Source of the DNA: Trichuris trichiura
Lineage: Eukaryota; Nematoda; Enoplea; Trichinellida; Trichuridae
Assembly: GCA_037903355.1 (NCBI GenBank)
Contig: JBAJFE010000041.1
Span: 186,001 to 250,000, forward strand
Length of the DNA stretch: 64,000 nt
Direction of reading: 5' to 3'
Of this stretch, positions 21,584 through 34,200 are shown piece after piece. Within the stretch, counting starts at the first letter, position 1. Every line of letters starts with the position of its first letter. The notes beneath the pieces are model-generated. The model did not search any database. It saw nothing but the letters and a program-made list of their open reading frames with translations, and was not told where the DNA came from. Position numbers and translations under genes: made by a program.

Positions 21584-23016
21584 TTTGCCAGCAGAGTTAT
21601 GCACCCGGAAGGGCTTTGACTAAGTATACCATTAATGGAAGGATTTGCTGTCAAGTACTGCTGCTAATCGCTTTAAACGTTTTCGGTTTTTGTAGGGGCA
21701 CTTTAAAATGACTGCGAGTACTTACCGACTCTATTATGCTTCCGATAGAACTTGTTGCCTCTGTACAATGCGGTAACGAATTATGCACGATTTGCAAAAG
21801 TGATATGGCTTTAAAGTATTCCTGCTTGAAGGTATATTAACATCTCATTAAGGATATTCAAATTTTGGTAGCGTAGTCAACTTTGGGGAGAAGCTGCATT
21901 CTGTCTTCAGTGCCTTGCAAGGAAGAGGCCGAAGACGACAATGCGACCCGTCCGAGAAGCTGGTTAGACTTTTAAAAATATGGCTCTTCTATGAAAGGGT
22001 TACTTCCAGAAAAATAAGTGAAATCCTACGAACATTTTACGGAATCGTAGGTTCAAAAGGAGAACGTATGCGTTCGGGTCCCATCCCTTTTTCCGCGCTT
22101 AGACGAGACCCAAACCTCCAGAAAGTTTAGTCCTCCCTTCCTTTTTCTCTGACCTTTTACTGACAAGCAGGCTTACCATACTGTATCATCTCTGATGAGC
22201 TATAACGAGAATACTACGAAAGACGCATCAGAACATAACCAACGAGTTAAAAACAAAATGAACTTACCTTGCACATTGAATGTCTAAGTCAGTTTTCAGG
22301 CAAACCGGCAGTATTCCGTAGAGATAACCAGAAACTGAAGGAGGTCTCTACGTGGATTCAACTTAGTCGCTTACAGTCTCCTTAGGGATACGAATCTCGA
22401 ATTTAAGAATTTTGACAGATCGAATTCTGGAAACTTAAGGAAATCCCTTTATTTTTTTTATTGCCTATCTTCGTTCGCTTTTACTTTATTTAGGCATTAC
22501 TTTCCTGCTGTATCTATGATTTGCTCGCTTAAGTCTACGATCTTACAATGCTGAAAGCACTTCATGTAAAGCAGTGTTTCTCAAGCTCAAGGTCACCATC
22601 GTTCTCTTCAGCTCATTAGCTGATGCTACTACTGACTACTAGGAAAAGGTAGAACGAAGTCGCCGAGCGACATTGCCTTTTTGGGAGTCACTGATTTAAG
22701 CTATTGCTAGGTACCGACACGTTTTACGCGCAACCGTTGCTGTCGCGTCAATATTCACGGCGGTGTTCGCTTTTTATGCGTAGGTTTACCTCTCATAATA
22801 GACCTTTAAGATTCTGCTCTGTTTGGGTTTGAAAAAAAATTTTCGGCATTTTGAACGTGACCCAACTGAACTATCGGAATGCGTAAAGGAAAAACATTTT
22901 ATTTACTAGCCCAATAGATATCACATTTGTTTCCCAATTTGGCGCACAAAAATGCTATCCTATTCAACTATTTGACTATATGTTCTAGAAGCATGCAACC
23001 AATCGTACTTAACTGC
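21584..23016. other. intergenic with solo hAT-like terminal repeat
   Basis: No supported gene. At about 22573-22592 the sequence CAGTGTTTCTCAAGCTCAAG closely matches the hAT terminal repeat that closes the element at 51.74 kb. No partner end was found nearby, so it is a decayed fragment or a chance match. Confidence 0.4.
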
Positions 23017-26000
23017 CTACACCTCGGAATTTGGAAGAAGTTGAACCTTTTGGGTCGTATCGCTCAAAGCGATTGCTTTTGACCTTCTGGGCCGTCGCAT
23101 TGGCTTCATAACTTCGTTCCACGAAGGAAGCTCGTCGTCCAATACTTTCAACTCTTTCTTGCTGAATAGCAGCGGTAGAAGAAACCTTCTTATGCATATA
23201 AGCACGAGCAGCTGAAAAAAAAACTAATTGAACTTTTCTAGACATTGAATGAATTACCATCAAAGGAAATAGCATAGAGACAACTTTCACTTCTTCAACA
23301 ATGGCTAGCAACACGAAGCTCAAGATCTGCACAGCCGTGAATATGTGAATCTTTCGAAGTGGCACCATACGCAACCAGGGATAATCTGGTTGGTGTTTCG
23401 CCGGCATAAAAATGATTAATACTCTTTCCATGAACTAAAAGAAATGCGTACTGCGTAACTCTTTTTGACGTATGCTAATGAAAATAGGGCAACGCGTACC
23501 TGCTGGCCAATGAGCGAAACAATACCCATATAGATAAAAATGCCCAACAAAGCTGGCACGGGAACGAGCTGGAACATGTCGTCCATTTGAAGAGATAAAA
23601 TTGTATAGTTAAACTAACCTTCATAACTGGAGTCAAGAAAACGGCCAGCCCAATTAAAATATGAGCAATGAGCGCCGTCACACGCTGCTCCCTGCAAAAT
23701 GGTAACCTATTTAAGCAGTTTGAAGAGTAGCAGCTAACTTGATGCCCAAAAAGGCTGGCTTCTCTCCAGGGGCTGCAATTTCGGACATTATTCGCAGGCT
23801 TTCCAAATGCATAAGCGATATAACAGTAGCCGCCACGTAGAACGGTATTCCCAGCAATGAGCAAACGATCATCAGCACTGAAATGACCGTAAGGTCAAGG
23901 TGGTAGCCAAAGCCTTTCTTTAAGAAAAATTAATCATTCATCAAAAAGCTACAGCGATTACAATAAACTCAACCTGCAGTTTGTTGTCCGGCCTATTTAC
24001 GATAACTGAAGTTATGTTTTGGTCCATGAGAATGAGAATGCTGAAAAACAGGGCGGGAAGAATGGCCACCAAGCTGAGCCACCACGGATCGATGGACAAT
24101 GGGTTCACGAACCAGCTTCGACCTGACGTTGGCTTCAAGACAAAAGCAATACAATTAAAAGTCGAGCGCGCAAGCGCAAAACAGCTTACAACAAGCCTAT
24201 CTGGAACGCTCAGGCATGGCGCATGAATGTTCAGACACGCATTCAGCACTGCCATGACTGCGATGGCTATCGTCACATTGAAGTCGGCAATCACATTGCG
24301 AACCTATTGCAAAAACAAATGCTTGAATATGCAAATATTGCCAATAAAATCACCACATGACGCTCTTATATGCTACTAAAACAATTCGCAAGAACCCTTG
24401 GCAATTTAATGCTATGCAACTAATCCACATAAGGCATATCAGTTTCAGCTCTCTACGCTGATAAGGCGGTGCTGCAATCGCGATATTAATTTTAAGCTGG
24501 AAGCCTTCGCTGCTCATCAGATGTCTTCAAAGCACATTGCTTAAGTTGGAACTATCGAAAGCTTGTGCAAGTAAACCACTGACCAATGACATATTCAATC
24601 TTGACCTATTGTTATATTAAAGCATAAATTTCGATATATCTTCGTATCTACATGCTTAACGTAGGGTTCATTTATTCTGACCCCGGAAAACCGAGCTCTG
24701 CGTAAACATATAGCCCTTAGAAAAGCTTTTTCAAAATTGCAAAATTGCCACTGTTTCGAATTTTCATGTCTAAAGAAGGAACTGAGAAACGCCGCGGCCT
24801 TGCGACGCCATTTCCACAGTGGAAAAAAGTGAAAAACCTTTTAAATGCTACCTGCACATCACTAAAACACAGCATCTCCATGCCAAGGCTTTTAGTATGT
24901 TGCTGCTGCCACTGACAGCTGATAGTGCTGTCAAAAATGTAGCCAACTTACACGACTGGAGAAGAAGGACGAGTGGCGGAACCATTTGAGAGCGAAAGCA
25001 ATGGCGGCAGTTAAAATGATCATTATTACGGAGAAGAGGTAAACATTTGGCTCAATAATGCAGGCGTCGTCTTGCACGCGACCGCCAAGCTCGAAACACT
25101 CTTTAAAAGGGTCGTGTTATTCCATGTTCTCTCGTCAGCAATGCTGATCCCACCTGATATAGTGAAATTGTGGCTTTCGGAGGGAAGCGACCTGGCCATT
25201 CTGACGCTCTGACTTCCATTCGCTTTAAAGAACTTATGGTCGTCTAATGATACCTGAAATACGTGCCATTGCAAAAGACAAAAGCGCCAAAAACGTAACG
25301 CTGCGGAGAAACACATAAAATGGTGTTCAAGCTGAATTAAAGTAAGCGACGTAAAAGGAAAATGATACCGTAATTTTTGGCAAAACGGGATTCGTCTCAG
25401 TGATGGCAAACATCTCTTCGAGCGCTTTGACCAAAAAGATTAACGATATCAGACTAGCGAAAGCCTCTTCGGTAAAACGTGTTATCCAGCTGACCATGAC
25501 GGAGGCGTCGAAAGCCACGAAAATAAGGAGAACTATGGATGTCCAAAAACCAACCCAAAATCTGGCGCACAGAAAGTCCCAGTTTTGATTTCTAAACCAA
25601 CGGACAATTGCTGATCATGAATGGAGTAACGGTCGAATAAAGCTTGAAACTGTATATTCAAACTTTTGTATAACAACGATATAAGAAAAATGGAGTCTTT
25701 TCACGCTTGTTCCCTTCGCAAGAGCAAGCGGCAACTTCAAAGGAGGTCAAATGGGTGCTGTACGTCTGCCAGCCGTCCTATCCTGCCCTAGCCTAAGCCT
25801 AAGCCTAAACCTAAACCTAAACCTAAGCCTACACATAAGGTGTGATGGTCCGGTGTTCAGTGGCGCGCAGGAAGACGTCCCTCCCGTTGTTCCGCTGATC
25901 CGTATTATCGTCGCGCATTACCCCTTGATATTGCCGCCTGCTCTTGCGGGGGGAACGAGCGTGAAAAGATCCGAAAAATATAATAATCATATTCCATAAA

Positions 26001-29000
26001 GTCGAAGCGCAACAAAACAAGTGACTTCATTGATTATTGCTTGATAAAATAAAATCTCGCGGATTTTTAGCTATTCCCATCAGTGTTGCTTTCCAAAACA
26101 AAAAAGGTAAACATAACTGCGGCTCGACCGAAAACGGAGTCGATCCATTGAAGTTATGTGGAAAATAAGATAAAAGACGCGTAGCAACATCGTTGGCACA
26201 AGCTGATTTGCCACTGATTTTTCGGCATGCTTCCAAACTTTGCCAACAGTTAAATAATAGCGAAAACAAAGTTTCTTTCAAAATTAACCGTATGCAAAAA
26301 TTTCGGCAAAACATTACAACGTACTCGCAGAAGGAAAACATCATTGCTTCAAATACCAAGCATGGACCAGTTGCCGACAGTACGCATAGCGGCTGGCCTG
26401 CGAATAGGGCATAAATTATTCCGCAAACACCGCCGGCTAGAACATTTTCAATAGTGCCCTATAATAAAAATGTACATCTAAAATGAAGTAACTTCGTAAC
26501 CACTTGCTTAATAAATATATTCGGAATTCCTTTCAGTATTGAATGAACTCTACAAAGTACGTAATTTCTTAAGGGGGGCACATGCGTATATTAAATCGCT
26601 AAATGACTTGCGTTTATCTTTGGAAATCATATGCAGTCTGTTGCTTTTTCCGGAAAGTTATGTTCAGAGGACAATATACATTATAGGGAGAAATATCTGC
26701 CTTTACTATGCTGAAAACGAACAAAGTATTAATCCTTACGTAACAACCGAGGAAACCGAAATATTTAAATGTTTTATAGTAAAAAAATCTAGTGTTTAGT
26801 AAAGTTGCTTGTAGGAAAAGAATTACGATTTGCTTTTTCAGGACGTGGTCCATGACTCCTCCGAATGTGATTATCTTTGAAATATTGGCGAAAAAGAGAA
26901 ATATGGCGGCGGCGATTGTTTGGGTCAGGCGACCTCGCAATCCGTCGGTGAAATCGCTAACGTACCACGGAGCCTTCGCTTTGAGATCGTCAACAAGGCC
27001 GCCGAATATTCTAAAATGTTACAACATCAGCATGCAGTGAACTGCTTGCTCAACGTTGCGTGCATACCTGCCAGTTCTTTGAAAGGTTTTTTTACTTGGC
27101 GGTGTCTGCGCAAGAATTTGCCTTCTTGTTCTTCCAATAGTCCGTTTGACCTAAAGGAAAATTAGTTGCAACACAGTAAGCTGCATGTCGGTACCGCTAA
27201 CCGGAACAGCATTGTCGGCAGGTTCGAGTCTTGACGATGGACTCCATTTTCCGGCAGGAATGATAATTGACTGAGAAATAAACTCGTCCGCTGCGTACGT
27301 AAGATCTTTGCAATCCTTTGCTTTATAACAAACTTTGGAAAACACCTAATAAAGGCAAACGCTTGAGCGAAATCTGGCTAATAAGAGTATCCATGTCTGC
27401 GGTCATTCTCGCGCTAAACATATTGGAACAAAGTGATCTTTTTGAAGCACGTACAAACAGCTTCCTATTTCTTGATTGTTTAAGGCAACTTAAAAACTTT
27501 CGCCTCAACTGTTTCAACAAACCGCCACAGGTGAATTGAAGGCTTTTCGGCAACTGCATACAGCGTCAATAAAACATTTGCCTATCAGCGCACAGTACAG
27601 TGATACTAACTGTTAATGTTAAGGCTTCGTCTTAAAGGCATCCACCACTCCCTCCGTTGTACGCTTTACATAAATCCTTTAAAGTAAAATACGGTAAATT
27701 GTTTTGGGACTTTACTCTTTCACAGCCGCTGCTCAATACGAGCAGTGAATGGTCAAAGAAAGTCAGTGTGCACCCTGTTAAGGCCGTGCAGCCCATTTCG
27801 ATATCTAAGAATGTTCAACGGCTGTTCAGTATTGCTGAAGATACAGCCTTTTGGACTTGCGTAGAGAACCTGATCTTGTTTTTCGGGACCAACCTGTCCT
27901 GTCGCCGGCGTTAAGTCTAATCGTTGAGGATTACAGCTGACGCTGGCTATGGTGCAAGGTCATTCTGATAAGAATGAGCGGTTTCCCCCTGAAAACGCCG
28001 CAACTAGTTTTTCCTTCCATTTGACAGCAGACGGCTTAGGGACATGAGTATGGATCGTTGAAAATTCAAGAAATGACTTAGGAAAGGCTTCCGGCTCACC
28101 TTACTATGAAAGTAGGAATTCCCATTAACAAAGCGGTCTGCTGATAAGTTGCTCACGCAATCCGCAGCGTTAATAGCTTTGCTACTAAGTTTTCTGCTTC
28201 TTGAATGCTTCTGCACTCTTGCAACTCCATTGCCGCCAAGATGGCTTATTTATAACAAGCAACGCATTCCCGAATCAGTAGTTGTTTTGAACTACAAGAA
28301 TTAAAATGCCAAAGGTCATATAAGGGTATGCAAGAATGTTTAAGGTAAAATTTTATTGCACGAATAGCAACTGAATTTCGAGTGTAGAACTTTGTCTTGC
28401 CAGCCTTTAGTCCGACATGTTTAGACGGCAAAACTGTACTTGAATGATGAATAGCTAAAACTGACATGCCCCAACTGTTGATTGACCCAAGTAACCAGCA
28501 AAGCAAGCGGAATTATTATTATTATTATTATTATTATCAATAAGTGAAAGTGACTGGAACGCGAAATGCAACCGGAGATTCTGAATAATATAATTGACAA
28601 CTGGCATGGCTCGCTGACAAACGATATGGCCAATTACCGTTCAAAAATATCTTTTCAATAATGGCAACTATGCGGCGGAAGCCAGCTGTCAATTGGCCAT
28701 TCATTCAGTCGGTTAATGCTGGATAATTGTTGAATTACGCTTTCCACAAACCTACTGGCAATGAACTGGCTCACTGTTCCAACCTAATTCGTCCTTCAAC
28801 GCGGGCGGAAAAGTAATAATCATTCACGTAACGAACAAGCAGACTTGTCGTCCTCATCACATCTTTCAAAGATCATACGTCAAACGCCAGCTGTTGTAAG
28901 CATTGCTTTTTTCGTTTAAGCTGACAATGTGAGCTATGAGTGACAAGTGATCAGTTGTAGCAGGTCGAAACATCTCAGCTGATTTCTTCTTCCGCATATA

Positions 29001-31253
29001 CACAGATAAGCGCGGAATAAGCAGTATGCCAAATAAGGGCAAGGTTAAATAAACCTTCATTGCAATGCACTAACTGTGCCCTAGTAGTATCTTTAATAAT
29101 GGAAAACTGACATTAAGATAGTCACATACCAAAATTTTTATGACATTTACGCGAAGAGTAAAAAATTGCTTGTCACTCGTAAATTCCGTGTTACAAAGGA
29201 TGCCATTTTTCATGAAAGCGGTGCTTCGTCAATGCTATTAATACGCTCAACTGATTGATGGAAGGACCAGTGTCGGCTGGCGGCCGCACAGTTCATGAAG
29301 ACAGTCACATTGCACATCCTATCATGATCAATAACAACTCCGAGAAATTTGATACGTCAGGAGCAGTTGGCAGGTTCAACTTACGCGCCCGCTAACGTGT
29401 ACCAGGCAATCGTAACTGATTTATGCATTGAAACTGGCGCAATTAACAACAGCATCAAACAATTAAAAATAAATTAATTTCACAATTTTTAGCATGCTTG
29501 CTTTCAAGCGTGTCATTACGAATGCCTTTTTCGGAGGTAAACCATTACTTAGCCTATATAAGGTTTTCATTCGATCCTGTGACACAATGCCGGCTGCGCT
29601 GACGGCAAAGTGATTATTTGCATAAATATTGGTAAATACAAAACAGCCGAAGCAAAATGACAGGTATTGCAATCCGCTTTTGCGAAATCCTGACAAAAGT
29701 TTGCGGAAGCCCTTAAGTTTTGCCACTGCGAAACCCGGAAAACGGAAAAACTAACAAATAAACTCGCCTCGTCGACTAGAAGAGCTCCAAAGCAAGTTCC
29801 AATGGATAGCGCATCTTGTTCGGCGTGATCAAGCGGCAGAAGGAGTACAAAAACAAAACGTGTCGGGACTGGAAGCTGAAACGGCGCCAAGACTCAAAAA
29901 TAAGCAATGTGACCGTATTGTTGCCAAAAAAATGAACAGGATGAAGAGATTCACCTCGAGCAGATCATCGATGAGCAGCGCACTTTTCAGGCGTACGAAA
30001 TGAGCCAGAGGCCGACTAATACCGTCGATATATCCGATCAGAACAGCCGCACCTTCGGTATCCTTCGGCAATTTGCGCAACAAGGTATGATGAGCTTGCT
30101 TTGCAGCAGCTTTGGCGGAATTTTTCTGACCTTCCCCTTCCTCCTGTTCAACAATATTCGCTGAAGATTCAGGGGACGTCATGTCGCCTGCAAAAGAAGC
30201 TTCATTGGTCATAGCGGAATATATATATATATTTTTGACTGCTACAATATGTATATATACATATTGTAGCGGTCAAAAATTTGCAAACGTTAAAAACGCT
30301 TTAAGCTAGAGCAGACTATTCAAGGAAACATTAGTGCGCAAAAGCTTTTCGCCATTTCGCAACAGGAATTGCCAGTGAAGGCTTAAGCGCGAGGGATAAT
30401 CAAGAACAAAACGCGCGATAAGTTATCTATTCGGGATTAAATTTAGCCGCCGTTTTTCCTCTTATTCCAAAGATTGTTTTCCCAGAGGGCCTAAACGCAA
30501 ATTATTGCTTCCCCTTACTCATTCGTAGCTTTGGTTTTTTGAAATGCTGCTTTCTCGCCAGAAGAGCCGCTTTGGCGCTTTTCACTTCCGTTTTGGAAAT
30601 GTCGAACTGCTTGCTCCAAGATTCGGTTATGCATTCTACAAAAAAAATGCCGCCAAGAACTTGCCACACCATTGGGGCGCTTACCAATTAGCTCGACGTA
30701 GCCGCTTACTTGGAAATCAAAGTTACTGTCGCAATTCTTCAAGGCACTTTTCAACAACAACAGATTATCCATTGTAAGAAGGCTTATGTGAGGTTTCGAC
30801 CAACGTTCCCCCTCTTCAACGGTTTCTTCGTACTTGATCCATCTTGACTTCTCAGCCCAAAAGTAACGTTCACCCAGCTCAGGGTTCTCCGTCAGCGACA
30901 GCAACTCACAAAAGAGCGGATGAAATTCTGCTCCCTCTTCATCAACGATAAGTTCACTTTCTATTAGACTGCGAATGCGTTCGGCCAAAGCTGAAATAAT
31001 TATCCGCTTAAGGCATGCATCCTAGTCGAGCTCTAATAGACGTAGCTAACCTTCTCCAGATTGGCCGGCATGTATTGTTTGCCCTGCGACAAAGGGGTCG
31101 ACTAGAAAGTCGCCTAAAATGGAAAGACAAAACCATGAAGCTACTTAGGGAAGTTGTCTTTTAAAAGCAAAGACCTTTACTGCTCATGATGGTATCCTTC
31201 CTGGGCACGCTGACGGCGAAATTTGTTGATATCTTGCGCACAAAGCCGGACAT
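23017..31253 (-). CDS. SLC4 family bicarbonate transporter (20 exons)
   Basis: Exons (minus): 31253-31181, 31113-31051, 30990-30685, 30635-30519, 30187-29955, 29875-29768, 27345-27202, 27150-27068, 27010-26827, 26458-26325, 25591-25369, 25253-25154, 25100-24955, 24303-24190, 24132-23974, 23917-23739, 23691-23619, 23568-23500, 23434-23258, 23211-23017. Phases agree throughout: 2880 nt, 959 aa. The cytoplasmic band-3 domain (residues ~1-375) has RWIKYEETVEEGERWSKPH, LLRKLPKDTEGAAVLIG and LPVPTRFVFVLL. The membrane domain opens with RTGRIFGGLVDDLKAKAPW and contains SDFTDGL, FAGQPLCVLSATGP and TRFTEEAFASLISLIF. It then has a glycosylated outer loop (NGS, NFT), MDQNITSVIVNRPDNKLQ, GYHLDL, APGEKPAFLGIKEQRVT and KLVPVPALLGIFIYMG, where stilbene inhibitors bind in relatives. 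MDQ.IT.VI.NR and GYHLDL favour the sodium-coupled branch (NBC/NDCBE, worm abts-1-like); ion coupling is inference. Intron 6 is 2.4 kb with a GC donor. Confidence 0.93.
25735..25845. repeat. dispersed telomere-like repeat, copy R3 (partial)
   Basis: Head (GTCTGCCAGCCGTCC...CTGCCCTA) and CCTAA tract only; the second hairpin is missing. It lies inside intron 10 of the SLC4 gene (25592-26324), so it was inserted into, or survived in, transcribed DNA. Confidence 0.6.
25787..25832. repeat. interstitial telomere-like tract (GCCTAA/ACCTAA)n
   Basis: About seven tandem hexamers: three GCCTAA, three ACCTAA and a further GCCTA. The complement of GCCTAA is TTAGGC, the usual nematode telomere unit. It sits within repeat copy R3 rather than standing alone. 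Confidence 0.8.
28512..28539. repeat. (ATT)n microsatellite
   Basis: About nine ATT units inside the 2.4-kb intron 6 of the SLC4 gene. The rest of that intron (27346-29767) shows no other feature I can support. Confidence 0.9.
30232..30279. repeat. 48-bp near-perfect palindrome in SLC4 intron 4
   Basis: TTTTTGAC, then GCTACAATATGTATA, meets its own reverse complement; only one pair is a mismatch. A perfect arm of this length would form a strong hairpin in RNA or a cruciform in DNA. It follows an (AT)n run. It could be a tiny foldback element. No relation to splicing is shown. Confidence 0.85.
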
Positions 31254-34200
31254 GTTGGCGGAATGGTAAGCTTCAGACCAGGAGTAGTGCCGAGAAGATG
31301 CTGTCTTCTACGAAATCAACCTTCGCTTGTGTTTCCAAGGTGGGTAGTGATCTGCAGTTTGACATGCAGGAGTAGGTTGTGCTACGTTGGATGCCGCACT
31401 GTAGAGACAACTGAGAGAACCTGTTTACTGTTGGACAACATACAACCAATAGCGCTTTCACCAAAGAGGCTGCTGCTGCAACTGCTACTGCTGTTGCACT
31501 CGCTGCTGACTTGCACGAGCAAGCCATAAACCCAACATTTGGGTTCAACCAGCAGCCTCTTTCAGAATTGGCGCCATTGTTTCAAATATCTCATTTCAAT
31601 TGGTCAAAAGGTTTCCAGCCCCTACTGGACGAGCTTTCGAAGGACTCTCTACACGTCTGCGGACATAGGCGGGATATAAGCCAGACTTATTAAACTTGTT
31701 GCTATTCAACCAAAAGCAAGACGCGAAGACTTGTCAAAAAATTGTCTATTTGAAAACCTTCAGGCATACATTAAACAAAGTCGAATTTCGTTATTCCTAG
31801 TTGAATGGAATGACAAAAGGAATATGCGTACGAGAGTCGAACGTCATTCGGAAACAAAGGCAACGCTGCAAATGCAGAGCGTTTTATAACGTTGCGGAAG
31901 ACATTCTTCAGCGTATTGAAACAGCGACAGAACTGACAACAATTAACATTGCTAGAAGCTACTACGTTCCCTTAATCTCAACCGTGCGTCTGCTGACGCT
32001 AAACGCACTTGTAGTCCTAAGGCTGTGCAAAGATTAAGATGAACGTCAGCTTTCTTCAGGCACTCCAACAGGAATGCAAACTGAAAACTGCTCTTAGCGT
32101 ATCGCCAAGGAAGAGCCCCTCAACGGCAAAACGCGCAGCTACGCATAGAGTGCACAAATACGAGCAAACAGAACGAACAACGCTGCTCCAAGATGGCAAT
32201 CAACAATTCTCCCGCCAGTGCTATAAGAAGGGGGCAAAAAGCTGTAATCCACTCATTTAGGCAAGAATGAAATAAAAACGCTATGCTTCCTACACTTGGC
32301 CAATCGGCGAGCTTCAAGAAAACTTGGTGTGGAGAAAAAACGTTTCGAAAAATGGCCGACGATTTAAACAGAGAGCGGCAAGTCACGGAAACCTCCCAAA
32401 AGTGGGCACACTTCCAGCTGGAAGCTATTCACTTGCACACGTACGCTTGTAGTAGGCTAACGAAAGTGTCAGCCGTACAAAGAACGTATCGACGGCAAAG
32501 CGAATTATTCGTCCACGATTAGAACCTTCAAGCGCATTTCAACTGCCGAAGAGACCAAACGCACGCAAACCAGCCAGCACTCGCCTACCTCACGGGATGA
32601 CGGAAAAAGATACAGCTTCTTTCAGCTTTTATTCGCGGAACAATAAATACTACTCGGCACAGTGGTTGATAAATCAACAGTTAACTCCTCGTGTGGAAAT
32701 CTTATTTTCTAAAAAGGTTTCAACAAAAAAATACCCACATAATGTGCCGGGCGCTTGTAAAATGGGGCGCAATGCACTCGCGTTGAAAAAGGAAGGAATT
32801 ACTTCACGCAAAAAGTGACAAGCAGCTCGTAACGCCTTTGGGTACTTGAAGCTTGTTTAAATTGCCGCAAGTACACATTGAAAACATGCATTGCCATTCA
32901 ACGACTAAAAGGTAACGGATTAAATAACAAAATCGGCTCATTGAATAACGTAGCCTTATTCGAAAAAAGAACACACTGCTTTTGTCCTTTCGAAGTGGTT
33001 TGCAGGCTAATCCGAAAGGAGAAGTTTTTTGCAAAGATTTCAGCGTAGAACTCACCTTAGTTGTACGAAAGGTCTCGAAAAAGTTCGCTCCCGAAAATGG
33101 GCGTAATACTTCGGCAGAAAATGAAAAGTGCTTTCCTATTGGTTCCCTAACTTCAAAGCTTTCTTTTGTACTACAGCTAAGCAAGCCGCTGTCATTAACT
33201 GTCTGGCAGTTTGCCGACAGGTAACAGTAGCAAAATAAAAATGAGATGGCTCCAGTCGCTTCTATACAATACAGAGCTGCTTTGTTGGAGCAAATACTAT
33301 TCGCAGAAAAAGCCTTAAAATTCTCATGGTCTACATTAGAAGTTCCGCTTGCCTTATAGGGACTGTCAAAGGTTTCTAAAATTGAAGATTACGTTAAAGC
33401 TACTAAAAGAAAGTATACGAACAGATACGTTAAAGAGAAGTATTAATATTTACTATGGAATACAAGGTGATGACTTGTTGACCGAAGCGCGCGAGTTCAT
33501 CATCAGCGGCAGAATTGATCGAGATACCAAAGTAGAAAGCTGGTTTGAAAACCGAAAAGGGAAAATACATTAATATGCATGCTGACTAAATCAAATTTCA
33601 GCCAAAGTCCAAATATAGTCGCGCGGGCGCAGCCGCGTAGCTATTAATAAAAAGGTGTTCATTATTACCTGTTGAACTAGCGCTATCGCTACTCCTATGC
33701 TCTAATAGGATTTGAAGAACTTTTTGGATATGTTTCAACTTTCAAGCAGGCCAACCTGTCCGGGGAATCATAATTGTTTGGGAAAATTCCCTTGAAAACA
33801 GCCTTTTTAGTGTCAAGGCCAAATATGGCCGTCCAAGTTTGGATCGCCACGCGTACAAACCAGCAGCATTGACTTGCCGCTAATGAAACTTCGTTGCGCA
33901 TTCAAAATTCAAACGCTCGTTTGCTATTGAGAACAGCGAGACCGTAGCTCATTAAATTAAGGAATTTGTCAAACTCGCGCAACTATCGTCACGTTCGTTT
34001 TGCGTAGGTGCTAAAAGAGGTAAGTATAGAGGTTCGTCGGTTCGTGGTCAACCGCTTGCGCCGAGATTCCACATAATGACCTCGAAAGATGGTATAATTG
34101 CCTTCATAATGTGAAACTGCTGCTATTATTAAAATTTCCACTTCGGGTTGCAAACTTCCACGTTGTTTCCACTATTTAAGTTGGTAAGCTGAAAGATCAA

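Noticed and set aside
25026..25110. Apparent one-base frameshift in the SLC4 gene
   Set aside because: A 53-bp intron (donor after TCAG at 25154, acceptor AAAG before 25100) restores the family motif NFTISECFELGG. No frameshift is needed.
30636..30684. Apparent frame change within SLC4 exon 3-4
   Set aside because: Explained by a 49-bp intron with a strong pyrimidine tract (TTTTTTTTGTAG). The spliced length then matches the family.
31273..31548. Ala/Ser-rich open frame upstream of SLC4 on the minus strand
   Set aside because: It comes from CTG-type low-complexity sequence, overlaps an open frame on the other strand and does not join in frame to SLC4.
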